Assembly (NCBI GenBank): GCA_903929655.1
Contig: CAIYVS010000577.1
Span: 1-6,117 of the forward strand
Direction of reading: 5' to 3'
Source of the DNA: an uncultured Bacteroidota bacterium
Lineage (GTDB): Bacteria; Bacteroidota; Bacteroidia; Chitinophagales; Chitinophagaceae
Length of the DNA stretch: 6,117 bases
Part shown: piece after piece, positions 1 through 6,117 of the stretch
How the letters are laid out: the number at the start of each line of letters is the position of its first letter
Numbering within the stretch: position 1 is the stretch's first letter
Notes under the pieces: model-generated
Told to the model about the DNA's origin: nothing
What the model saw: the letters and a program-made list of their open reading frames with translations, nothing else
Database searches by the model: none
Made by a program: the position numbers and the translations under genes

Positions 1-694
1 CCCTTTTTATGCGAAAAATGCCATACAATATCCCCACTTGCAATATAAATACCGAATTAGACGCATTTACACTCCCGGAAAACATATCTGGAGGATAAGG
101 CCTGCCCGCCTGGAAATAAACAGGCGCATTCAGCAGATAATAAGAAGGGGAAATCACGATTGAAATAGCCTTGCTGATTTTTCTTTCCAGGTTCAATTTA
201 CCTGATAACAAAAATTTATTAGAGTTGGATAAGGCACTATTATCCTCTTTCACAAACAGCAACTGGGTACCTATTTCCGGGACAATCTCCCATTGTTTAT
301 AGAATGGCAAACGATATCCAACAGAAACAGGTATTATTAGATGACCGTAGTAAGTATAAGCGTCCTGGGCAGCTGAATAATAAGTTCCGTATGAGCCGAG
401 AGTTTCTATGTACACCGGGTTTTGCATGGCAGCTGTCTGTATAAATTGCAATCCGGTATATAATCTCCAATGCTTGTACTGATAGGCAACTTTCAGTTCC
501 GCATCAAATGTAGTACTGGCATTCTGGGCACCCAGGCTTAGCACATCATTATAATTGTAGGGCATTGCAGTTCGTCCCGGCGCGCTCATCCTGGAAAGAC
601 CAAAGCCTAGCTGGGGTTGGAAAAGAAACCCGTTTTGAGCAAAAGATGAGAAACAGCAACTAAAACAAAGAAGGATAGTAAATAGTTTTTTCAT
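1..694 (-). CDS. Outer-membrane beta-barrel family protein, C-terminus cut by window edge
   Basis: Read on the minus strand from the ATG at 694-692, the frame stays open for 231 codons to the left edge with no stop, so the 3' end of the gene lies outside the window. The product begins with a clear Sec signal peptide (MKKLFTILLCFSCCFSSFA, likely cut before Gln20). Alternating hydrophobic/polar stretches rich in Tyr, Gly and aromatic residues follow, for example WRLYTGLQFI (about 80-89), GHLIIPVSVGYRLPFY (about 118-133) and FILQVGILYGIF (about 216-227). The block with IPVSVGYRL, then WEIVPEIGTQLL, is like the small PorT/OmpA-type barrels of Bacteroidota, in which a strand leads to 'IPL-x-xxY'. 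The last visible segment looks like a terminal strand, so probably only a few residues are missing. Function is unknown; an outer-membrane location is inferred from the signal peptide and strand pattern. The gene diverges from the metal-receptor unit, with 111 bp between the starts. No Shine-Dalgarno sequence is visible before the ATG. Confidence 0.82.
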   Translation of the reverse strand, partial: MKKLFTILLCFSCCFSSFAQNGFLFQPQLGFGLSRMSAPGRTAMPYNYNDVLSLGAQNASTTFDAELKVAYQYKHWRLYTGLQFIQTAAMQNPVYIETLGSYGTYYSAAQDAYTYYGHLIIPVSVGYRLPFYKQWEIVPEIGTQLLFVKEDNSALSNSNKFLLSGKLNLERKISKAISIVISPSYYLLNAPVYFQAGRPYPPDMFSGSVNASNSVFILQVGILYGIFRIKR

Positions 695-805
695 GTTTTA
701 TCAGTTTTCATATACAAAATAACGCTGCTCTGTACAATTTTAGTATGTTCAGGGTCTTAGCCTCTAAAAATCCCCCATTTATTACTCTATTCCATAAAAC
801 TAATA

Positions 806-1153
806 TTGCTTAAATTTGCAGCCTTGATAAAGAAGATCACACATATTGTTGTATCGGTATGGCTATCCATACTCCTGCTTTTTGGCTCTACGCCCAAAGA
901 GTTCATACACCAGTTTGCCAACCATAAAGACACCGTTGAGCATAGCTATCCTGCTCATGGCCTTGTTGTGGAAACCATACACCACCACTGCGCTTTCCTT
1001 TCTTTTTCCCTAATGCCCTTTGCAAATGATATCCAGTTACCCTATTTAAGTTTTTATACCGAGACCTATTTTATCCGGCATGAAGCAATTGCTGTTAACT
1101 ATATACAGCGCTGCATTGTCAGCACTTCTCTGCGCGGGCCGCCATCAGCATAA
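806..1153 (+). CDS. Small exported His/Cys-rich protein upstream of TonB-dependent receptor
   Basis: This open frame of about 115 codons ends at a TAA (1151-1153). It has one hydrophobic segment (about residues 11-27, VVSVWLSILLLFG) that could be an uncleaved signal anchor or a signal peptide. The rest is rich in possible metal ligands: His35, His40, His46, His51, the cluster HHHC at 59-62, and Cys103. The C-terminus is SLRGPPSA. There is no ATG or GTG before the hydrophobic segment. The candidate starts are TTG at 806 or TTG at 824; the latter gives the more typical signal sequence LIKKITHIVV, and the start is uncertain. From memory, short proteins with an FxxH-HHHC pattern and an RGPP-type tail occur beside TonB receptors in Bacteroidota and recall DUF2946-like proteins linked to copper receptors; this is an unverified resemblance. 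It lies 78 bp before the receptor on the same strand with no terminator between, so co-transcription is likely. A role in metal binding or handover in the periplasm is inference only. Confidence 0.7.
   Translation: MLKFAALIKKITHIVVSVWLSILLLFGSTPKEFIHQFANHKDTVEHSYPAHGLVVETIHHHCAFLSFSLMPFANDIQLPYLSFYTETYFIRHEAIAVNYIQRCIVSTSLRGPPSA
811..818 (+). promoter_or_regulatory. Possible -7 element overlapping the start of the small His/Cys-rich gene
   Basis: The bases TAAATTTG match the Bacteroidota TAnnTTTG -7 consensus perfectly and lie on the strand of the metal-receptor unit. The element falls just inside the frame if translation starts at TTG 806, and immediately before the alternative TTG at 824. 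A transcript from here would start near 823-826, which would make the message almost leaderless. No TTG box lies at the expected upstream distance, and an 8-bp AT-rich match can arise by chance. Confidence 0.25.
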
Positions 1154-1231
1154 TTATTTGCTGAACTTGAAAACTGAAATGAAGCAGGGTTATCCCCGCC
1201 ATTTCTCATTTACATTATTAAATCAAACAGG

Positions 1232-3685
1232 ATGCTTTACAGAAAAAAACTACTGATACTTTTATTCATTCTATTATGCCCGGCACTTATATATGCGTTG
1301 CCGGGCAATAACAATACACTATCCGGCAAAATTACCGATGATGAAAACAATACAATGCCGGGCGCAGTTGTCCAGATACCCGATCTTAAAGCAGGTGCGG
1401 TAACTGATAGCAATGGTAACTACTTGATAGAGAATTTGCCCAAAGGTAAATTTGTAGTTGTAGTAACCATGATAAGTTATGCCACATTTACCCAAAACGT
1501 TTCTATTAACGGCAATACGAGGCAGAATTTCAAGCTGAAAGAAAGCGCCATAGAAAAACAGGAAGTGGTGATAACAGGACAATCCAAGGCAACTGAAATA
1601 AGGCGTAGTCCGGTGCCTATAGTAGCCATTAACAGCGACTACCTGAAAGAGAACATCAGCACCAACATCATAGATGCTATTGCAAAAGTACCGGGTGTAA
1701 CTGCTGTCACTACCGGGCCCAATATATCCAAACCCTATATACGCGGGCTGGGGTATAACAGGGTGCTCACACTATATGATGGCATGCGGCAGGAAGGACA
1801 GCAATGGGGCGATGAACATGGTATAGAGGTTGATGAATACAGCATTGACCGTATAGAAGTTGTGAAAGGCCCGTCCAGCATTATATATGGATCCGATGCA
1901 CTGGCAGGTGTTGTGAACCTGATACCAACTCCAATGGCACCAGAAGGCAAAGTGATCGGATCAGTTGAGGGTGAGTTCCAGGGCAATAATAATTTAATAG
2001 GAGGCTCGGGTATGTTGTCCGGCAATAAAAATGGGTTCTCATGGCTGGGCCGCGTTTCGCACAAGCAGGGTATGGATTACCAGGACCCTGTGGACGGTCG
2101 TGTATATGGAACCAATTATTCAGAGACAGACGCAAACGCCACTCTAGGCCTTAAAAGAAGCTGGGGCACTTCTCGCCTCGACCTGAGTCTCTTTGACGAT
2201 CTACAGGCGATACCAGATGGCAGCCGGGATTCAGCCAGCAGGCAATTCACAAAGCAAATAACAGAGGCAGATACTTTTCGCCCTATTGTGTCTAACAGCG
2301 AATTAAATACTTATGCCATGCCAACCTTGCACCAGCATGTACAACATTACCGCGCCATGCTGTCAAATAATTTCAATTTACAAAATGGCCTGCTGGCTAT
2401 TGACCTCGGCTTTGAAAGAAGCGTGCGCCGTGAATTCAGCCACCCGGAATACGGAGATATACCTGGCCTATACCTGCAGTTGAATACTTACATCTATGAT
2501 GTAAAATATTATCTGGCAGAGATGGACGGCTGGAATATTACCTGCGGTGTCAATGGCATGTATCAAGCCAATAATGTAACAAAAGGAACTGAGTTCATCA
2601 TCCCATCATACAATGAATTTGACATCGGACCCTTTGTAATGGCTAAGAAAACCTTTGGCAAATTAGATATAAGCGGTGGTATCAGGTATGATATCCGTTC
2701 ATTTCATAATGATGCTTTACTCACCAAACCAGACCCTGTAACAGGATTTGACATGGCCTACACAGGTACAGATACCAGCGGCGCAAGCAGGCCATTTAAT
2801 AACTATGACCATACTTTTTCCGGCATGACCTATAGCGCAGGGGCTACCTATAATTTTTCAGAGCATTTCTCTGCAAAAGCAAACATAGCACGTGGTTTCC
2901 GCGCCCCGAATATTGCCGAAATATCTGCAAACGGCGTACATCCCGGCACTAATATTTACCAAATAGGCAATCCCAATTTTCAACCCGAGTTCAGCCTGCA
3001 GGAAGATATAGGAGTGGACTACGTGAATCAGCATATATCCATCAGTGCAGCCGTATTCAATAATAATATCTCCAATTATATTTTTAATCAGAAGGTAGTA
3101 ACAAAAAGCGGACAGGATTCTATTATAGTATCCGGCAACCAAACATTCCAGTTCGAGCAATCCCAGGCTCAGCTATACGGTGGCGAACTTAATATTGATA
3201 TACATCCACACCCGCTCGACTGGTTGCATTTTGAGAACGGGATATCGGTAGTATATGGAGTTAATAAAGGTGCAAATAATGACAGTTCAAAATACCTGCC
3301 CTTCATTCCCCCTATACATGGGACAAGTGAATTGCGCGGCAATTTCAAACATCCCTTTCCACGCTTAAAGAATTCGTTTGTAAAAATACAGGCGGTCTAT
3401 TATGCTGCCCAAAACAACGTGTACCTGGCATATAATACAGAGACAACAACGCCGGGATATACTTTATTCAATTTTGCTCTTGGCTCCGATATTACAGACA
3501 AAAAAGGAAAGACCTTGTTCAACATTTCTTTGTTTGCAGATAATATTTTTGATGTTGCCTACCAGGACCACCTGAGCAGACTTAAATATTTCGAACCCTA
3601 CCCCAGCGACCCAAGAGGCCGTTCGGGTATTTATAATATGGGTAGAAATATTGGCATCAAATTGTATGTGCCTTTGGAGTTTTAA
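1232..3685 (+). CDS. TonB-dependent outer-membrane receptor, ZnuD-like (metal or heme uptake)
   Basis: The 817-residue product is a full-length TonB-dependent receptor. Residues 1-22 form a signal peptide. Residues about 29-104 form a carboxypeptidase-regulatory-like domain (SGKITDDENNTMPGAVV, then VTDSNGNYLIENLPKG). A candidate TonB box is EVVITG (111-116). The plug (about 124-233) has IRGLGYNRVLTLYDGMR and DRIEVVKGPSSIIYGSDALAG. The remainder is the barrel, ending in the aromatic residue Phe817. Several blocks resemble the zinc/heme receptor ZnuD: the plug segment GDEHGIEVDEYSIDRIEV with His196, the loop RREFSHPEYGDIPG (399-412), and the late signature GFRAPNIAEISANGVHPGTN followed by IGNPNFQPE (about 555-586) with His570. 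Other His-rich spots are HQHVQH (367-372) and DIHPHPLDWLH (656-666). The likely role is TonB/ExbBD-driven import across the outer membrane. Zinc is the best substrate guess; copper or heme is possible. The ATG at 1232 gives an intact signal peptide, and ribosome-binding sequence is weak. It is probably transcribed with the small His/Cys-rich gene upstream and terminates at the palindrome after 3700. Confidence 0.93.
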   Translation: MLYRKKLLILLFILLCPALIYALPGNNNTLSGKITDDENNTMPGAVVQIPDLKAGAVTDSNGNYLIENLPKGKFVVVVTMISYATFTQNVSINGNTRQNFKLKESAIEKQEVVITGQSKATEIRRSPVPIVAINSDYLKENISTNIIDAIAKVPGVTAVTTGPNISKPYIRGLGYNRVLTLYDGMRQEGQQWGDEHGIEVDEYSIDRIEVVKGPSSIIYGSDALAGVVNLIPTPMAPEGKVIGSVEGEFQGNNNLIGGSGMLSGNKNGFSWLGRVSHKQGMDYQDPVDGRVYGTNYSETDANATLGLKRSWGTSRLDLSLFDDLQAIPDGSRDSASRQFTKQITEADTFRPIVSNSELNTYAMPTLHQHVQHYRAMLSNNFNLQNGLLAIDLGFERSVRREFSHPEYGDIPGLYLQLNTYIYDVKYYLAEMDGWNITCGVNGMYQANNVTKGTEFIIPSYNEFDIGPFVMAKKTFGKLDISGGIRYDIRSFHNDALLTKPDPVTGFDMAYTGTDTSGASRPFNNYDHTFSGMTYSAGATYNFSEHFSAKANIARGFRAPNIAEISANGVHPGTNIYQIGNPNFQPEFSLQEDIGVDYVNQHISISAAVFNNNISNYIFNQKVVTKSGQDSIIVSGNQTFQFEQSQAQLYGGELNIDIHPHPLDWLHFENGISVVYGVNKGANNDSSKYLPFIPPIHGTSELRGNFKHPFPRLKNSFVKIQAVYYAAQNNVYLAYNTETTTPGYTLFNFALGSDITDKKGKTLFNISLFADNIFDVAYQDHLSRLKYFEPYPSDPRGRSGIYNMGRNIGIKLYVPLEF

Positions 3686-3701
3686 GAGACTTGACTTTTA
3701 C

Positions 3702-3733
3702 AAATAATCCTTCTCAATTGAGAAGGATTATTT
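3702..3733. terminator. Bidirectional intrinsic terminator between convergent genes
   Basis: This is a perfect 32-bp inverted repeat. It folds as a 14-bp stem (arms 3702-3715 and 3720-3733, core ATCCTTCTC/GAGAAGGAT) with an AATT loop. On the plus strand the stem ends in a T-run (3731-3734), which suits termination of the receptor gene ending 17 bp upstream. On the minus strand the arm ends ATTATTTG, so it could also stop the pyrophosphatase transcript, whose stop codon is 21 bp away. The location in a 68-bp convergent gap fits a shared terminator. Confidence 0.87.
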
Positions 3734-3753
3734 TATTATCAGATTTGAATTAA

Positions 3754-5949
3754 TTATTTCAAAGTAACTACTGCTGCTTTAGGGGCAACAATTATTTCCT
3801 GTTTTACAGGCACTTTCGCAGCAGGCTTGTTCTTGTTAACCACTGCTATAGTTGGAGCAATAACCAAAGCCACAATAGACATCAGCTTAATAAGGATATT
3901 CATGGAAGGGCCCGAAGTATCTTTAAAAGGATCGCCTACCGTATCTCCTGTTACAGATGCTTTATGCGGCTCAGATTTTTTGTAGTACATCTGGCCGTTT
4001 ATTTCCACACCTTTTTCAAAAGATTTTTTAGCATTGTCCCATGCGCCACCTGCGTTGTTCATGAACATACCCATCAACACACCGCACACAGTAGCACCAG
4101 CCAAGAAGCCACCTAATGCTTCTGCACCAAGACCGGGCATAAAACCGATAACTAAAGGAGAGATGATAGCAATAGCACCCGGAGCGATCATTTTACGCAA
4201 AGATGCATTGGTAGAGATAGCCACACATTTATCGTATTCGGGTTTGCCTTTGCCCTCCATAATTCCGGGAATTTCACGGAACTGGCGGCGAACTTCTTCC
4301 ACCATTGACATAGCGGCCTCACCTACCGCACGGATAGCGAGAGAAGAGAAAATGAATGGTATCATACCACCTACAAACAAGCAAGCCAATACAGGCGCTT
4401 TATAAATATCGATACCTGTGATGCCTGCAACACCTACGAAAGCTGCAAACAGAGCCAGTGCAGTCAATGCAGCAGAAGCAATTGCAAAACCTTTACCTGT
4501 GGCAGCAGTAGTATTACCAACAGCATCCAGCGTATCTGTTTTTTCACGCACTTCTTTAGGCAGTTCGCTCATTTCAGCAATACCACCAGCATTGTCAGCT
4601 ATAGGCCCGAAAGCATCTATTGCCAATTGCATAGCTGTAGTAGCCATCATCCCAGCAGCAGCAATAGCCACACCGTAAAGACCTGCACAATAATAAGAGC
4701 CCCATATACCACCAGCCAAAACAAGGATAGGCAGGAAAGTACTTTCCATACCCATTGCAAGACCACCGATAATATTAGTAGCATGGCCTGTGGATGATTG
4801 CCTTACTATGCTCAGAACCGGGCGTTTGCCCATAGCAGTATAATACTCTGTAATGATACTCATCAAAGTACCCACAATAAGCCCTACCATAATAGCTCCG
4901 AAAATGCCTCCTTTTGTAAAGGTATTTCCACGAAGTATCATGGTATCAGGCATCAGGAAATTCACCAGGAAATAAGAAGCTACAGCTGTAAGTACAATAG
5001 AACCCCAGTTACCCATGTTCAGCGCCTTCTGTACCGCACTTGTGCTTACACCTGCAGTATCTGAGATACGTACAAAGAATGTAGCAATCATAGAGAAAAC
5101 TATACCCATACCCGCTATCAGCATTGGCAATAATATGGGTGCAAAACCATTATATGCATCTATGGATTGTGTTTCCTGACCAAGTACCATGGTAGCTAAT
5201 ACGGTTGCAACATAAGAACCGAAAAGGTCAGCGCCCATCCCTGCCACATCACCTACGTTATCGCCCACGTTATCGGCAATAGTAGCCGGATTGCGCGGGT
5301 CATCTTCAGGAATACCTGCTTCTACTTTACCTACCAGGTCAGCACCAACGTCAGCAGCTTTGGTATAGATACCACCGCCCACACGTGCAAAAAGCGCGAT
5401 GCTTTCAGCACCCAGTGAGAAGCCTGTCAATACTTCGATAGCTTTTCTTACAGCATCATTAGTAGCGATAAGGCCCGGTGCAAAAACATGCAATAAGATA
5501 ATGAACACAGAACCTAAGCCTAAAACTGCAAGGCCTGCAACACCTAAGCCCATAACTGAGCCTCCGCCAAAAGAAACGGCTAGCGCTTTACTAAGGCTGG
5601 TACGAGCCGCCTGTGCTGTACGCACATTGGCCTTGGTGGCAATGCGCATGCCTATAAAACCCGCCAACACACTGAAACAAGCACCCACCACAAATGCAAC
5701 TGCTATAAGCCAGCTAGAGTTAGGATTGCTATAGCCCATATAGCCTAATAAAACAGCGGCTATAACCACATAATAAGCGAGTATCTTATATTCAGCTTTG
5801 AGGAAGGCCATAGCGCCTTCAGAAATATATTTCGCAATTTCTTTCATCCGGTCTGTACCGGCGTCCTGCTTAGTTACCCAGGAACTTTTAATAAATGTAA
5901 ACAGCAATGCCAGAATACCAAACGCAGGTACGAGGTAGATAATATTCAT
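3754..5949 (-). CDS. hppA: Membrane-bound ion-pumping pyrophosphatase, K+-dependent, probably H+-translocating
   Basis: The 731-residue product is a full-length membrane pyrophosphatase of the M-PPase family, expected to have 16 transmembrane helices. It hydrolyses PPi and pumps H+ and/or Na+ out of the cytoplasm. Active-site motifs are intact: GGGIYTKAADVGADLVGKVE (191-210), DDPRNPATIADNVGDNVGD (216-234), GPIADNAGGIAEM (448-460), NNAGGAWDNAKK (631-642), and HKASVTGDTVGDPFKDTSGP (662-681), followed by NILIKLM with Lys688. At the K+ site the motif GNTTAATGKG has Ala482 and Gly485, the K+-dependent pattern; K+-independent enzymes carry Lys at the first of these positions. The gate glutamate seen in Na+ pumps (DLFE) and in plant H+ pumps (SYAE) is absent: the sequence is DLFGSYVA (Gly244, Ala248). 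A glutamate, Glu182 in GAESIALF, sits in the preceding helix, as recalled for Flavobacterium-type H+-PPases, so H+ pumping is favoured. A Lys/Pro/Val-rich tail of about 27 residues follows the last helix. The ATG at 5949-5947 starts directly with the first membrane helix; no Shine-Dalgarno is visible. The gene is monocistronic in this window. Confidence 0.97.
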   Translation of the reverse strand: MNIIYLVPAFGILALLFTFIKSSWVTKQDAGTDRMKEIAKYISEGAMAFLKAEYKILAYYVVIAAVLLGYMGYSNPNSSWLIAVAFVVGACFSVLAGFIGMRIATKANVRTAQAARTSLSKALAVSFGGGSVMGLGVAGLAVLGLGSVFIILLHVFAPGLIATNDAVRKAIEVLTGFSLGAESIALFARVGGGIYTKAADVGADLVGKVEAGIPEDDPRNPATIADNVGDNVGDVAGMGADLFGSYVATVLATMVLGQETQSIDAYNGFAPILLPMLIAGMGIVFSMIATFFVRISDTAGVSTSAVQKALNMGNWGSIVLTAVASYFLVNFLMPDTMILRGNTFTKGGIFGAIMVGLIVGTLMSIITEYYTAMGKRPVLSIVRQSSTGHATNIIGGLAMGMESTFLPILVLAGGIWGSYYCAGLYGVAIAAAGMMATTAMQLAIDAFGPIADNAGGIAEMSELPKEVREKTDTLDAVGNTTAATGKGFAIASAALTALALFAAFVGVAGITGIDIYKAPVLACLFVGGMIPFIFSSLAIRAVGEAAMSMVEEVRRQFREIPGIMEGKGKPEYDKCVAISTNASLRKMIAPGAIAIISPLVIGFMPGLGAEALGGFLAGATVCGVLMGMFMNNAGGAWDNAKKSFEKGVEINGQMYYKKSEPHKASVTGDTVGDPFKDTSGPSMNILIKLMSIVALVIAPTIAVVNKNKPAAKVPVKQEIIVAPKAAVVTLK

Positions 5950-5978
5950 AAATTCAATATAAATTAAAAATCAGAGCG

Positions 5979-5986
5979 CAAACCTA
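5979..5986 (-). promoter_or_regulatory. Candidate Bacteroidota -7 promoter element for hppA
   Basis: On the minus strand these bases read TAGGTTTG, a perfect match to the TAnnTTTG -7 consensus used by the primary sigma factor of Bacteroidota. It ends 29 bp before the hppA ATG, which would leave a short AU-rich leader of roughly 20-25 nt. No TTG -33 box is found at a spacing of 17-23 bp, so only half of the promoter is recognisable. Confidence 0.5.
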
Positions 5987-6117
5987 CATGAAAAAGTTGA
6001 ATTAAGGTAGCAGTACCCAAATTTGATTGTTTGATCGCTCGTCTTTGGTTTTGTAGACTCGTCCTCACTAATGAAAAAAATTATACAACAAAATATATGT
6101 AGTGTATGCAAAATAGA

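Noticed and set aside
745..813. ATG-initiated ORF of 22 codons (MFRVLASKNP...) just before the small His/Cys-rich gene.
   Set aside because: It is in a different frame from the following gene, has no recognisable features and would need a frameshift to be joined to it. Nothing in the sequence shows such a shift site.
1179..1256. Short ORF of 25 codons beginning MKQGYPRHFS that overlaps the receptor start.
   Set aside because: It overlaps the receptor start out of frame, with no ribosome-binding site or attenuator-like codon run to suggest a leader peptide.
1319..3160. Minus-strand open frames of 84-109 codons (1319-1582, 1735-2064, 1881-2135, 2858-3160) opposite the receptor gene.
   Set aside because: They lie wholly inside the receptor coding sequence, overlap one another in places, and have no signal, motif or plausible start context.
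4034..5734. Plus-strand open frames of 86-123 codons (4034-4405, 4418-4678, 4798-5064, 5399-5734) opposite hppA.
   Set aside because: They are antisense shadows of the strongly conserved pyrophosphatase. Their Ala/Pro/Ile-rich translations mirror its Gly/Ala-rich codons and show no family features.
6022..6037. Imperfect tandem repeat TTTGATTG/TTTGATCG upstream of hppA.
   Set aside because: Two 8-bp units with one mismatch in AT-rich sequence are within chance expectation, with no further copies nearby.
6071..6117. ATG on the plus strand at 6071 opening a frame that reads MKKIIQQNICSVCKI to the right edge.
   Set aside because: Only 15 codons are visible, with no recognisable promoter or ribosome-binding site before it. 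The start resembles a Bacteroidota N-terminus, so it could be a divergent gene, but it cannot be supported from this window.
5971..6117. Minus-strand frame open from the right edge to a TGA at 5973-5971 (48 codons).
   Set aside because: The composition (many Cys, Phe, Ser, Thr and no family motif) is unlike a real protein, the stretch overlaps the hppA promoter region, and a 48-codon open frame arises easily by chance.

Overview
The window looks like an ordinary chromosomal segment from a member of the Bacteroidota, possibly a Chitinophagales- or Sphingobacteriales-like organism. The base composition is moderately AT-rich. The genes lack strong Shine-Dalgarno sequences, and at least one perfect TAnnTTTG -7 promoter element is present. 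The TonB-dependent receptor carries the N-terminal carboxypeptidase-regulatory-like domain typical of the phylum. The pyrophosphatase resembles the Flavobacterium type. No tRNA, rRNA, CRISPR array, insertion sequence or phage gene was seen.

Layout. Positions 1-694 (minus strand) hold the first 231 codons of an exported, probably outer-membrane beta-barrel protein whose stop lies beyond the left edge. A 111-bp divergent spacer follows. On the plus strand there is then a short His/Cys-rich exported protein (about 806-1153, no ATG start) and, 78 bp later, an 817-residue TonB-dependent receptor (1232-3685) with ZnuD-like metal/heme-receptor signatures. A near-perfect 32-bp palindrome at 3702-3733 separates the receptor from the convergent minus-strand gene at 3754-5949, a 731-residue membrane proton/sodium-pumping pyrophosphatase (HppA). 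The last 168 bp hold the likely pyrophosphatase promoter and no convincing gene.

How the parts work together. The small protein and the receptor probably form a two-gene unit for uptake of a transition metal or metal complex, zinc being the best guess and copper or heme the alternatives. The receptor would be the energised outer-membrane channel and the small His/Cys protein a periplasmic or membrane-anchored partner. The pyrophosphatase is a separate housekeeping bioenergetic gene that couples PPi hydrolysis to ion pumping across the inner membrane. Its sequence indicates K+ dependence and an ion-gate glutamate in an unusual helix.

Nothing here is clearly a new system. The best leads are the small His/Cys-rich receptor partner with its unusual start, and the relocated gate glutamate of the pyrophosphatase.
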